DNA of 64,000 nucleotides from Dipteris shenzhenensis (taxonomy: Eukaryota; Polypodiophyta; Polypodiopsida; Gleicheniales). Every line of letters starts with the position of its first letter. Positions within the stretch are counted from its first letter, which is position 1. Both the position numbers and the translations under genes were made by a program. Under the pieces are notes generated by a model that worked only from the letters and a program-made list of their open reading frames with translations, made no database searches and was not told the DNA's origin. Shown here one piece after another: positions 11,851-22,924 of this stretch. The stretch lies in assembly GCA_047967505.1 (NCBI GenBank), contig CM106538.1. One strand, written 5' to 3'.

Positions 11851-12270
11851 ACATTAGTTGCAAGCTAGAGTGAGAGAAGGGAGCAGATGTCCAACCAGCA
11901 ATAGAAGCTATGGTGTAATTGTATACAAATATGAAATAAATATATTGCTTATTTTGACCATAATTTGTGTACTCACTCTTTAATATCTTGCTTATTTTGA
12001 CCACAATTTTTGTACTCACATGACATTGGGGAAAGTGGGGACATGGTGAAGGAGGGGGGAGAGAAGGGAGGGGTGTGGGGTGGGGCAAGGGGAGGGGTGG
12101 AGTGGTAGCAAGGGTGGGGGGAGGGGGGGATGGGGGGTATGGGGGAGGACAACAGGTGTGGGCAGGGCAATGGGGGGGATGGCAACAAGGGTGGGGGGGT
12201 TGGAGGGGTTAGGGCAGGGGCATGGGGCATGATGAAACCCTAAACATAATTAAAAGGGATGTCAAAACAT
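11851..12270. repeat. 43-bp tandem duplication and a 200-bp G-rich purine tract
   Basis: Two 43-bp units start at 11945 and 11988 (TTGCTTATTTTGACC). From 12024 to 12222 the plus strand is dominated by runs of three to seven G separated by A, T or short words, for example GGGGTGTGGGGTGGGG. This is a strong G-quadruplex-type composition. No coding region is seen. Confidence 0.8.
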
Positions 12271-12278
12271 GATGGGCC

Positions 12279-12286
12279 TATATAAA
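12279..12286 (+). promoter_or_regulatory. TATA box upstream of the histone H3-like sequence
   Basis: TATATAAA lies about 50 bp before the first H3-alignable codon at 12338. Because the N-terminal tail is shortened or lost, the true distance to a start codon cannot be fixed. A matching AATAAA lies downstream at 12758-12763. Confidence 0.4.
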
Positions 12287-12337
12287 GCATTAAAAAAGGC
12301 AGACAGGAGGCCGTGAGATCATGTTTGGGTACCTATA

Positions 12338-12667
12338 AAGCCTCCACCAAGAGTCAAGAAGCCGTACAGAACAAAGCCAAGAGCACGGGCCCTAAGGGAG
12401 ATTAAGCAAATGTAGAAGACCGCCGACAACCTAAACTCGCATGCTCCCTTCCAATGTGTGGTACGGGAGATAGCACAGGGATACAAGTATGACGTGCGAT
12501 TTAGCATAGGATCTATGGGGGTGCTCCAGGAGGCTACGGAGCAAGTGACCATTGCTCTATTTGAGGACGCCAACTTGTGTGCCATCAATGCAAAGCACAT
12601 CACGGTCATGGACAAGGACATGGCTTTGGCAAAGTGGCTATGGAGTGACCCAAGTTTGAAGCCCTAG
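12338..12667 (+). pseudogene. Histone H3 pseudogene
   Basis: One frame aligns along canonical H3 from the end of the tail to beyond the last helix. The blocks are VKKPYRTKPRARALREI (alpha-N), HAPFQCVVREIAQGYKYDVRF (alpha-1), a ten-residue loop, LQEATEQVTIALFEDANLCA (alpha-2) and INAKHITVMDKDMALAK (alpha-3). There is no loop-1 insertion, so it looks like ordinary H3 rather than centromeric H3. A TAG at 12413-12415 replaces the glutamine of the usual YQK, the C-terminal RRIRGERA is replaced by WLWSDPSLKP, and the tail lacks its ARTKQTARKS start. H3 normally packs DNA in nucleosomes; this copy cannot. A TATA box and AATAAA flank it, so it may be a decayed gene rather than a bare cDNA copy. Confidence 0.88.
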
Positions 12668-12757
12668 ATTCTCTTGCAGCCCACTCTTAGTACTTAGAAC
12701 ACCCCCTGCCCTTGAAGGCACTATCTTGTATCAAAGGCCCAAGGGTCGATCTTTTTT

Positions 12758-12763
12758 AATAAA
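12758..12763 (+). terminator. AATAAA polyadenylation-type signal after the H3 pseudogene
   Basis: AATAAA sits about 90 bp after the H3 stop at 12665-12667. Replication-dependent plant H3 genes are polyadenylated, so the position is plausible. A single hexamer is weak evidence. Confidence 0.3.
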
Positions 12764-13259
12764 ATATATCGACATTCTCTACACTATTGTATTGTTGTGT
12801 ATTTTCCATTTCTATGACTACAGTAACTAATCATTTTAATGTAAGTCTTGAATTTTGTCAAATCTTGAAGGAATTTCACCATCTCGTAGAACGAAAAAGT
12901 GTCTGAGATGTTGCCAAGACCCCAGAAAGCCCAAAACCTACCACAGCATGAATTTGGGCATTTTGGACTTGCGCGACTGTGAAATTCCTTTAGGATTTGA
13001 TAGAAATGAACTTTTGATACCCAGAATTGGTGAAAATGATACCAAATTGGCTATAAATGTATTAAATTAACACAATTAAAATGATGGAGAAAATATATCA
13101 TCAATGACTTAAACAAAATACAATGGAATTCATGACGAGCAATGATAACTTAAAACAAATAATAAAGACATGTAGTCATGTATCCATTGAAATATCCATT
13201 TAAATATATGTTTATATATACAAAAGGCCTCACAGGCTATCTTTCTTCTTGGCTAGTTC
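12764..13259. other. No gene seen
   Basis: AT-rich DNA. A short open frame at 12855-13070 shows no recognisable motif. The words at 12940-12975 faintly resemble the core of the palindromes at 22.9-24.1 kb, too weakly to call. Confidence 0.4.
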
Positions 13260-14713
13260 GTCTTTGAATCCCCTAGTGGATTCCTAGATATAAATTTAGC
13301 TACAACAACACTAACATCCTCCTTTGCTGCTGCCAAAGACAGCCATTACCGTCAATGCCCTGCCATGAATGTTCGATCCAAAGGCATTGATAGCAGCTAG
13401 GCGGTGTACCAAAATGACTTTGTCGGCATTTCAAGTAATGTTGGAGTATCCAATAGCACACGACAATGCCTTGCACTTCAGCAGCTCTAAAGGACCTCGA
13501 GGAGAAAATTTGTTGTGAAAGACCATGATATGCTCTGTGACTTTGCCAAGGTAATGGGCCAAAGAATGATCTCGCCCAAATGCGCTACAAACATTACTCC
13601 ATTTCGAGATGAGAATTCATCAAGCTCAAACACGTCCTGCAATAATTAAACAAACATTAGAAGACCGGCAAAATAAATTATACTAAAAGAACATCAAAAT
13701 AAAAAATATTGTTTGAACTTACCACTATAGTATCATTGGCTTCTATCCCCTCCTCATTCGCAATGTTGATGGAACCAGGTGCTGTGTGATGTTCCATTTG
13801 CGAGGTGGATGCTTTCTCCTGACCTGTGTTGGAGGTGGAAGCTTCTACATGAGAGGGTTGTGCATCGTATACGGACATGTCTGCATCCTTCATTGAAACT
13901 AGCATTGTCAAGAGAAAGTCTTCCATTGTCTGGTCTTCGGTACCTAAAACCTCGGGATCTTTGACACTTGTGTCAACATCGAACCCCGATAGGACTCCGA
14001 GTGCCTCATCTTCTTGTAGTCCAAAAAGGATCTCTATGTAATGGAGGAATACGTACTCTTCTCCATCGATGATGAGGGGGGACAAGGACCATAATTCTGA
14101 GTCTGGGTCAACGGTCTTCGATGCAGATTCTTACTCTACTAGGGGCTCTTGAAGTAGGCTCAATGCTTGAGTTGCTTCCATCTCCTATGTTGGATCGTCA
14201 AGACTCTCTTCCATGTAGATGTTCGAGTCTAGTCTAGGGATGACCAGATCAGTAGTTCTACTAGAGGTGGTGCTAGACGATGAGGCTTCTTCCTTCTTGG
14301 AGAAGGAAAATGAATGTCATCTCCCATGAAAGGAATTTGGTGCCTGTATTTCCTGTGATCCCGGTGTCTAGGATGTCTTGAACTTTGACTATCCTAAAAC
14401 CTTCATCTGTAAGGTTGTCACAAAAGTGGGCCAAGCGCTTTACAAACTTGGGTTCCTCTATGAATAGATACTTTATGTAATCTATGGGAACCCATCTCTT
14501 TGAAGAGTGGTCAAGTGTATAAGCAATATTTGAGAAATCATCTTGCATGTAAAGGATGAGATATGAGAAGTCATCCTTGGCTTGCATATATGTGCCTAGG
14601 ACATCTAAAGTCCTATCAAACACTAAAAATAGCTCTTCGTCACGATCTACAAATACAGTTCGTGAGATGAAGTCATGGAACACAGTTCTAGCTAAATCCA
14701 TGGCAAATAGCAA
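13260..14713 (-). pseudogene. Uncharacterised two-exon plant gene (decaying)
   Basis: Minus-strand coding starts at the ATG at 14713 (MLFAMDLARTVFHDFISRTV) and runs about 145 codons. It shifts frame near 14290 and continues through an acidic, serine/threonine-rich part to the exon ending at 13723. A GTAAGT donor (13722-13717) and an ATTGCAG acceptor (13638) define an 86-bp intron. The next exon reads GRDHSLAHYLGKVTEHIMVF and on to about 13330. A TATA-like TTATATTAAG lies about 95 bp upstream of the ATG. I know no function. The first exon is rich in DDF and YI motifs and looks globular. Frameshifts and stops near 14150-14290 suggest inactivation, though sequencing error or an unrecognised intron is possible. 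Confidence 0.5.
13637..13722 (-). other. Spliceosomal intron, 86 bp
   Basis: On the minus strand GTAAGT at 13722-13717 and TTAATTATTGCAG ending at 13637 bound an AT-rich segment. Coding-like sequence resumes on both sides. Confidence 0.6.
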
Positions 14714-14984
14714 TTGATGGAGGGAGTAACTTCTGAGGACAGAAGTTTCTATGGCTCTCTAAACATGAAAGTGAGAATGTGATGTAAAAAGGGCTCTTAC
14801 CCCTTAATATAAATCAAAACCCTAAAAATTAAAATCAATAATAAAATCCCCAAATTTTTTGAAAAACATTTACCATGAACTGAAAGGAGAAAACATTAAA
14901 AGAAATAACATTTTAATTTAATTGTCCATCATCTTTTGAAGCAATAACTAGGATTTGATGGACAAAAAATTAAATGCCGCACTA

Positions 14985-16254
14985 GTCGAACACATTGTTA
15001 GCAATCTTTAAAGTCGCAATAGGAATGAAATTGGCACTATGCATGCACTTCTCCACACGGCGGCTGATCTTGCCACCATTTAAGGTAAAGTAGAAGGACT
15101 CTGACATGCCATCCTCCATGACCAATAGGTGTTCTCGCACATCCCTTAGAGTCCATTGCGATGTGACATTCACATTCTTGACATCTCCCTCTTCAACATC
15201 AATAGACAAACCCCCATATTGTCTTCATCATTACAGTCTAGGGGAAGCCACCGGCCATTTGTTTTCTTCTAGCACCTGTACTGAAAAGCTAAATACAACA
15301 TTTGGTGTGACAAATGGTATCTAACAACCACATTGTCTTTACATGTGTGACATTGAAACACATCACCCTTTTGGTCGCCTGACCTGGTTCCCAATTCATC
15401 CCAAGTAAATCTTTAAGAGCATTCATCTACACGCTTGCAGGACCACATAGTTTTTGTTCTATGCATATGTATATTCTGAAATAAAGAAGCAAAAAAGTGC
15501 ATAGCCATAAACCAAGATAACCTTGCCCATTTGGATCCAAATGTAAACTTCATGGTCATGCCCACATCCTTTGCAATCTTGTCCTTGTACGATTGCAATG
15601 TCCTCGAGTCCACATTGCTGCAATCCATGTCTTGAAGTTGTGGTGGTGCAATGGTTTACAGACGGCCATAGCTTGATGATGTCATTGGAGTGATGTATGT
15701 TGCATTATACCAATACACATTCTTCATTTGCAAGGAGGACAACTTCTCCCCGGCATTCATTTGCTTACCTAAATCCTCATGAATTGTAGTGAACTTGCCT
15801 ATGAATGATTCAATTGGTTCCCACTCCTCGAAGTCCAAAGGGAAAACATCTACCACCATGAATAAGAGCTCTTAAAAACCAAATACAAAATTTCCAAATG
15901 TACTCATTACACTTACAGGTGAAAAAGGTACATAGATAGAAAGGCTCACAGTGTGATGGTATCCTAGATTGATTGGAGGAAGCTACATATCTTTTCCCAT
16001 GTAAACATGTTGCACTTTTGCAAGCCATCCTTTCTTCCCAAACTTGAACTTCAAGATGCGCCCCTTCCACTCATGCAAGATTCACCTCTCTTGCTCTTGC
16101 AAAGCTTATGTGGACCTTTGGCCAATCCTTTCATTACTATCCAGTCATTTAAGCTATAGGTGCAAGGGATCCACTCATCCAATGCATTTATGGTGTTGTG
16201 GAAGACACAAGAGGTTGCAGCATTGCGTGGTCTTGTAGCCTTGCTTCTCACCAT
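14985..16254 (-). pseudogene. Uncharacterised gene A, left copy (decayed)
   Basis: The minus-strand ATG at 16254 opens MVRSKATRPRNAATSCVFHN, with LDEWIPCTYSLNDWIVMKG a little further on. A one-base shift near 16060 moves the frame to WKG/QVWEERMACKS-type sequence up to a GTAAGT donor. Coding resumes as EEWEPIESFIGKFTTIHEDL (near 15825), VGMTMKFTFGSKWARLSWFM (near 15540), then TLRDVREHLLVMEDG (near 15145) and FYFTLNGGKISRRVEK to 14985. The last block (TLRDVRE...FYFTLNGGKI) has the rhythm of a ubiquitin-like fold, but that is only an inference. The copy at 20524 is intact in its first exon, so this one is the more damaged. Confidence 0.6.
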
Positions 16255-16516
16255 GCTTGCAGAGGTTGCAACAACAAGAATGGGACTCCTACATAGGGCA
16301 ATGCAGTTCCAATAGAGGGACAAAAGAGGTAGAAGGAGAGGGATAGAGTAACAGCAACAAAGGCACAGGAGAGGGAGAAGGAGAGGGACAGAGTAGCTCC
16401 AATAGAGGAACAAAATAAGGTAAAGGAGAGGGATAGAGCAACAACAATAGAGGCACAGGAGAGGGAGAAGGAGAGGGACAAAGTAGCTCCAACAGAGGCA
16501 CAGGAGAGGGAGAGGG

Positions 16517-16560
<44 letters not shown>

Positions 16561-16770
16561 CTATAGCAAGTAGGCCCGAGCAAGAGGGACCAAAGAAAGA
16601 GGGGGAAGAGGGAAAATGCATGGGATTTGGTTCAAACGGAGTGATTTGGCAGGCTGGACCAGAATAGTGGGGGGTAGAGGCCCTAAAAAGAGGGAGGGGA
16701 GAGAAAAATTTGCCAGAAGGTCCCTACCATCCCATTGAAGGCAGTTTTGGGCTCATGTGGGGAAGGGTTT
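15790..16770. repeat. Left arm of a ~1-kb inverted duplication
   Basis: This segment is the reverse complement, with divergence, of 20000-20998. The match covers the upstream GCTCATGTGGGG word, the [GA]n run, the 45-bp minisatellite, the start codon, exon 1, intron 1 and the start of exon 2 of gene A. Arms point outward, so the two gene copies are head-to-head across about 3.2 kb. Confidence 0.85.
16300..16557. repeat. 45-bp minisatellite plus (GA)n just upstream of gene A left copy
   Basis: Units built on AACAGAGGCACAGGAGAGGG and GAGAAGGAGAGGGACAGAGT repeat about every 45 bp through 16300-16515, followed by about twenty GA units at 16518-16557. The equivalent right-arm block is at 20190-20480 in the other orientation. 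Apparent serine/leucine-rich proteins there come from the repeat. Confidence 0.85.
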
Positions 16771-17940
16771 GGTCCAACATATTTCAATCCATAGTGATAA
16801 GACTCCCTTTTAATAGAGGCCAAGAGTTGCACCCTTGAGGGTTACAATCCACACACTTGTGTACATTCTTCACCACATACTTGTTCACATCCTTAGCCAT
16901 GTAATACATTGGTCATGTTCCATGTGACACCGTTAATGAGGCCCATGCTTAATTCATGTGCCTCTTCATGTGAACCATGTGCACACTCAGATTTAACCTC
17001 TAGGTATTTCTCTACTATACTTGAGAACCATGTTTTGATAAGCAATGACTAATCCACCAATTACGAAAAGAAAAGAATCTTGATCTAGCAATTCTGTTTT
17101 TTTAAAAACTGATTACATAATTTTAAATCATTGTTTTAAATCAAGCAAGTCAAATTCCTTAAAACTCGTTTCCACTATATTGAGAAGTTTTAGAGATTGC
17201 ATATTATAAATGCCACTTGTCTACAAATGCTTTTTGGTCCCCGTAAATGTCCATCAACTCTTATGTGATAGTGTCTTTTAGCATTTCCTAAAGTTTACCT
17301 ACTCTATCTAGGCTATGTACTCTTTAAATCTTAGAGAGCTATCTGTCCATAACCCTTACTTGTTTCAACATGCCACTCATAAGTCTTCTTATGAAGGCTT
17401 CATTGGGCCTTTGGGAAAAGATAAGAGTGTATCCAAGGTAGTACAAATCAAATTCCAAATCTTGATGAGCCTTAAAAACTCATGAAATTAAATGATTTAA
17501 ATCTGATCGAGAGTGGGATGGGTTAGCCACACTCTTTAGTGGCATCTGGTTTAGCTTAACTTTGGAATTCTAAGGCAAATGTCTCCAAGTGTCCGTGCTT
17601 CCTATGCTATCGTGTTGTAGCATGCTCTCGCCCTTGCACTCCTCCCTCCTCCTCCCTCCTCCCTTCTCCTCCTCCTTTCTCCTCCCTCGTCCTCCCTTCT
17701 CCTCCTCCCTCCTCCTCCCTCTTCCTCTCTCCTCCTCAACCCTCTTCCTCCCTCCTCCTCAACCTGCTGTTACCCCCTTCTAAACCCTTAACCCCCTGAA
17801 TTTGCGAAGGAGACTAGCTCTCCACTCCTCAGCCCTACAACCTTCTCTCAACCCCAAACCTTCTCTAAGCCTTGGATTCCCTAAATAGCTTCCTCAACCC
17901 TACCCTCTTCCTACACCCTACAAACATTTTCTAGCTACAC
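16771..17940. other. No gene seen; polypyrimidine tract at 17636-17765
   Basis: Unique AT-rich DNA with no coding signal. From 17636 to 17765 the plus strand is almost purely C and T (CCTCCTCCCTTCTCC units), the second such tract in the window. Confidence 0.5.
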
Positions 17941-18211
17941 ATATACCACAACAATGACACCCAATATGTATGTAGGTGACAAAAAGACTTGGAATTTTTT
18001 TCAAATGACTATCTCTCCATACACGTAAGGAAGTGGCAACAAGCTATCTCTCCATACATGTAAGGAAGTGGCAACAAGCCTATAAAGGCTTGTACTTGTA
18101 CTTCACATTGATTATATGAATATAGGGAAAGACTTTCATTATGTCTTCATTTATGTAGCACTTCCTCACATCCTAGCCTTCTCTCTTTGTCTCACCTCCA
18201 TGTTTCCAACA
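17941..18211 (+). repeat. LTR 3' part next to a copia-type primer-binding site
   Basis: The segment ends TTTCCAACA at 18211, directly before a perfect primer-binding site. A TATA-like CCTATAAAGGC lies at about 18080, and a 35-bp tandem duplication (units at 18009 and 18044, ATCTCTCCATACA...) lies just upstream. The LTR start is not determined; 17941 is an estimate. Confidence 0.55.
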
Positions 18212-18223
18212 TGGTATCAGAGC
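18212..18223 (+). promoter_or_regulatory. Primer-binding site (initiator tRNA-Met)
   Basis: TGGTATCAGAGC is the standard plant copia primer-binding site, complementary to the 3' part of initiator tRNA-Met. It directly follows CAACA, the LTR end. Confidence 0.85.
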
Positions 18224-19766
18224 AGATTAGTCTTGCCATAGCCCTTCCCTAATCTCTTTCTACCATGCCATCATCCTCTTTAGCCCTAACCCTTATTTTA
18301 TCTCTGCTACATCCTTCTCTCAACCAACTCATCTCACTCTATTTCTCAAAACTATTCAGTTTTTTGCTTAGCTGCCTCTTTCTCCATATCTCTACTACAC
18401 TCTCTTGTAGCAACTCGGAGTGCTTTGTTAAGCTGCCTTACATATTTCAGACATGTGTGTGCATTTTATACTACTTCAAGCCTGCAAGTAGCTATTGCAA
18501 CTATTTATAGGACCAACTCTTCAGCCGTCTTGCACACGTGGGGGGTTTTATTGCATTTGCGAGTCATTTTAGGGTTGCTATTGTTGCTTGGCTTTAGGGG
18601 GTGGAGAATGCCTCATGGGGTGCTCATGTTTGACTGAGATGTAGAAGGGTGGTGAATACCCAGCTTACTATTGGCTAGGACAACGTTTGCCTCTTCAAAC
18701 TATTGGAGTCTCATAGTTTGGATCAGTTGGATTCGTCTAGAGTATGGGCAACATACACATGGATTTGGAGAGATGTTGGTGTGGTGGTTACATGGCAGTG
18801 GTGGTGAATTAGGCATGACACAATCTCATAAGCTAACTTAGAGCCTTGAGCTCCTTGCTTTTATCCAAGACCATGAGGTTAATAGTTGTCATGTCGAGCT
18901 ACTACTCATTAGTCTACTAGAGTGCCATAGTAGTGTCGTGAGTCATATATTATAAGTCCTAAAACTTAATAGAGGTGCAACCAAAGTCTTCGTGTGTTTG
19001 AGTCTTGAGTAGTGCTTTCATGGTTGATGAATATATAAACAATATTTTGAGTCCCCATTGTCTATTGTTCAATCTACTTTCCTTTTTGTTATTGACTCCA
19101 AATTATAGGTTGCTACTCAAGCTCTTTCGTGATTTTGTAATTCAAATGTGATAATGGATAGTTCATTCAAATGTGTATGTGATTGTCTCTAAAAATAGAG
19201 CTTCATATGCTAACATTCTCATGTCTTGCACCAACCTTGCTTTCTTGACACCTTGTGCTCCACCCCTCACTCTAGCTCAATTGCTCCCACGCCACACTCT
19301 AGCTCTGTTGCTCCCTCTACCACCCCCACTGCTACTTCCTCATGCATGCATACTTCTAATTTTCCTTTTCTTGAGGGGACCCATACTAGGACATCAATTT
19401 CCTGCACAAGATTATAGAGGATGAAAAAGGTTTCCTGTCATCACTCACATGAGGTGATTGATGAGCATTTACTTTCCCAAGGGTATCCAAAAAGACTGGC
19501 TATCAAGACAACTGTGCTAAGGAAGACATCTTAGAAGGAATAAGGGAAAAATATCCCTCCTAACTACGAGTTTGAGAGGCATTACATGCTTAAGCGCATG
19601 AATTATATCCTTAAACATCATAGGTAGGAGTTGAAGAAAATGAGAAAGTATTTTCTAGGGAGGGTAAGAAGAATGCACTATGGGCACATCCATAGGATTG
19701 CAAGGAGCTACTTCCATGATTATGGATGATGTAGCATTCTTTGCCCCTTAAGCATTAGGGGAGAAT
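18224..19766 (+). mobile_element. Short internal region of a non-autonomous LTR element (probable)
   Basis: Between the primer-binding site at 18212 and a polypurine tract (TAGGGGAGAAT, 19756-19766) lie only 1.5 kb. I find no gag knuckle, integrase or RT in any frame. Open frames at 18265-18510 and 19173-19424 carry no recognised motif. The pairing of these two sites is an inference: the sequence before 18211 and that after 19767 do not obviously match as LTRs, so two unrelated ends may have been brought together. Confidence 0.35.
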
Positions 19767-19999
19767 TGGGGTCTCAAAAGGGCCTCCAATTAGTGTTTCC
19801 TAATTTCAAGGGATTAGAGAGTGATTTGAGGTGTACCAATGAGAGTGCTAGAAGGTATGGGGCAATGGTATGTTGAGGTAGATGGTGGGCAGGCCTATAG
19901 AGAGCCCCCATTGGTTGCTCCCCTTACACTAGGGATCACCAAACCATCCCCCATCCTCTTAACCCATGTTTGACCCTCCTACCAGGTGCACCTCCCCCA
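19767..19999 (+). repeat. LTR start of the TGGGGTCTCAAAAGGGCCTC family
   Basis: The first ~25 bp after the polypurine tract match 8331 and the inverted copy at 24962. Beyond that the sequences differ, so this is a related subfamily or a broken LTR. It runs into the right arm of the inverted duplication. Confidence 0.4.
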
Positions 20000-20189
20000 C
20001 ATGAGCCCAAAACTACCTTCAATGGGATGGTAGGGCCCTTTTGGCAAATTTTTCTTCTCCCCTCCCTCTTTCTAGGGCCTTTGCCCCCCACAATTCTGGT
20101 CCAGCCTGCCAAATCACTCAGATTTGAACCAAATCCCATGCATTTTCCCTCTCTCTCTACTCCTTCTTGCTCTAGCCTACTTGTTGTAG

Positions 20190-20229
<40 letters not shown>

Positions 20230-20998
20230 CTCCCTCTCCTGTGCCTCTATTGGAGCTACTCTATCCCTCTCCTTCTCCCTCTCCTATGCCTCTATTGCTA
20301 TTGCTTTGTCCCTCTCCTTCTCCCTCCCCTGTGCCTCTATTGTTGTTGCTCTGTTGTCCCTCTCCACCCTCTTTTATGCCTCTGTTGGAGCTGCTCTGAT
20401 GTCCCTCTCCTGTGCCTCTATTGCTGCTACTCTATCCCTCTCCTTATCCCTCTTTTGTGCCTCTGTTGGAGCTACATTGCCTTGTGTAGGAGTCCCATTC
20501 TTGCTGTTTCAACCTCTGCAAGCATGGTGAGGAGAAAGGCTACAAGACCACACAATGCTGTGTCCTCTTTTATCTTCTACAACACCAAAAATGCATTGGA
20601 TGAGTGGATCCCTTGCACCTACAGCTTAAATGACTGGATAGTGATGAAAGGATCGGCCAAAGGTCCACATAAGCTTCCCAAGAGCAAGAGAGGTGAAATC
20701 TTACATGAGTGGAAGGGGTGCATCTTGAAGTTCAAGTTTGGGAAGAAAGGATGGCTCGCAAAAGTGCAACATGTTTACATGGGAAAAGATATGCAGCTTC
20801 CTCCATCATTCAATCAATCTAGGATACCATCACAATTTGAGCCTTTCTATCTATGTAGCTTTTTCACCTGTAAGTGTAATGAGTCCATTTGGAAATTTTG
20901 TGTTTGGTTTCTAAGAGCTCTTAGTCATGGTGGCAGATGTTTTCCCTTCGGACCTCGAGGAGTGGGAACCAATTGAATCATTCATAGGCAGGTTCACT
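20000..20998. repeat. Right arm of the ~1-kb inverted duplication
   Basis: Partner of 15790-16770. It contains the CT run (20190-20227), the 45-bp minisatellite with units such as CTCTATTGGAGCTACTCTA, and the first exon of gene A. The match ends at about 20998 inside exon 2, where the right copy goes into unrelated sequence. Confidence 0.85.
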
Positions 20999-21760
20999 AT
21001 GATTCTACTACAGCAACTCTTTGCTCTCCTACAGGAGCTTTTTCCCTCTTTCTTTTCCTTTTCATATAGGATACAATTGCTCTTTCCTCTCCTATAGCTA
21101 TTGTTTTCCCAATAGGCATGGTTTGGAACACAGTGACACAAGGTGGTAATGTTGTGAGCTCTAGTGTGTTCTAGAAGCATGGTCAAGAAGAAAGTGACAC
21201 AAGTTGGCAATATTGTGAGCTCTAGTGCGTTGTAGAGACATGGTCAGGAACAAAGTGGCCAAAGTGGCCAAAGATGGCAATATTGTGAGCTCTAGTGTGT
21301 TCTAGAGGCATGGTCAAGAAGAAAGTGATAGAAGTTGACAATATTGTAAGCTCTAGTGTGTTCTAGAACATGAAAAATGCATTGGATGACTTGAACTTAC
21401 AGATTGACTAACTAGATAATCATGGAAGGTTTTGCCAAGGGTCCACATAAGCTTCCCAAGAGGAAGGATGTATTTCTTAGACTATGTAACTTCCTTGCCT
21501 ATCTTCTTTACAAGATCCCATTTTAACATAGGAGTGGGAAGTAGTGGAATCTTTGATATAACTGACAATGGACTGTCTGTAAGTTATGTGCAGGAATACC
21601 TTTTAGTCATGGAAAATGAAATGTATATTCCTTCAACTTTACTTGAAATGGTGAAATAGCAGGCAAGAATCTAGAGAAATGCATGAAAATGTCCATTTTA
21701 TCCCTCGTGCAACATCAAACAATGTGTTTGACTAGTACAAGCTGTCCATAAATTGTAGGT
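20524..21760 (+). pseudogene. Uncharacterised gene A, right copy (exon 1 intact, later exons broken)
   Basis: The ATG at 20524 opens MVRRKATRPHNAVSSFIFYN, followed by LDEWIPCTYSLNDWIVMKG, a basic WKGCILKFKFGKKGWLAK stretch and FEPFYLCSFFT before a GTAAGTG donor at 20873. An acceptor GGTGGCAG at about 20938 leads to a VFPSDLEEWEPIESFIG exon. That exon is lost after about 20998, where short repeats (TTGTGAGCTCTAGTG at 21154, 21210, 21280 and 21345) intervene. Homology resumes with QEYLLVMENEM (21590) and a LEKCMK...-like end near 21670-21760. The protein is unknown to me. A W-, K- and aromatic-rich exon 1 suggests a small globular, possibly nucleic-acid-binding domain; this is speculative. Confidence 0.6.
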
Positions 21761-22924
21761 TGGGCATTTTGGAATTTGCATAGGTTTTCTTCAGGACTTA
21801 GAGGACATTAAAAGCATTGATGAATTTTATTTTGATGGTTTTATTATGTGGTTTCGTGTCCAAAGTTTTTAGGTAATATGTATAAAGTTTTCATGCCTAA
21901 AGTTTTCATGTCTAAAGTTTACAGTTTATACCTGTTTGCCTTGCTTGCATCATTAAAGGAGACAATGACATGATGGTAAGCATCCTATGTATTGATTTAT
22001 ATTTTATGGTCTTTTAATATAATGTGCTTTGTTAGGTTTGCTAATCTAATGGTTGTTGAATTGATGTAGGAGGCATTTGAGATCTCTCATTGGTGCACTA
22101 TATTAGTTGAGCAGGAGGATACATTTTGGTCTTCCACATCCAACTTTTAGAATGGCCTACTTAACTATTGAAGTGCATCAAAGTATTGACATCTTGATCA
22201 TTGTGATCCACATCACATGGCTTCCGCTATTGCATTGTATCCCATTGGCAATGGTGTAAAAAACTTTGTTCTCGGCTACTCTGAGAGGAGAGCCTTAATG
22301 GTATTAGTATTAGGATCTTACTAAGTTGGGGATTTCAAAAGCCTCTTTTTTTTATGTATTAGCGGTAGCAAAGAGGAGGTATAGGCTATGAAGAGTCTTT
22401 GTATTTTAATGGAGAGATTATAATACAAAAATGTACATTTTATCACATTCTCTTCCTTGCAAGATACCATGTCATAAGCAATAATTTTGATTGAGTCATG
22501 GTTGGAATTTTGAATGTGTTGTTAATTCAATATAAGGTAATCATGTCGCCTTGAATTGTAGAGTATTGAATACACCACGTCCAAGTTTGTTCTGTAGAGA
22601 GGTGAACCTTTTAGATTCAAACTTGTCCCTTTTCCTTCATTTGTATCCAAAGTAATTACAAATTTATGACCCCCTCAACTTGTGACTGATTTTTGAAGGT
22701 CTTCTACATTGAATTTGAACATTCAAGGTTCCAATCAAATATTATAGAGCTACTCATGCTCTCGATTTTGAACTAAAAAAATTTGTAATCGAAGTTATAA
22801 TGCAAAAGTTATAGCTATTTTACTATTCTCTTCATATTCCATGCAATTAAGTTCTATTACTTGTATATATATTTTTGTAAAATTAATTTAGGAAAATATT
22901 ATGAATATTCCAAGTCAAAATAAT
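21761..22924. other. No gene seen
   Basis: AT-rich sequence with no coding signal. Three copies of an AAAGTTTTCATG/AAAGTTTACAG-like word occur at 21862-21925. Nothing else is supported. Confidence 0.4.

Noticed and set aside
12338-12667. Centromeric histone H3 (CenH3)
   Set aside because: There is no lengthened loop 1 between alpha-1 and alpha-2; divergence and a stop fit an ordinary H3 pseudogene better.
16248-16621. Serine/leucine repeat membrane-like protein
   Set aside because: Produced by the (GA)n run and the 45-bp minisatellite; the real coding part starts at 16254 on the minus strand.
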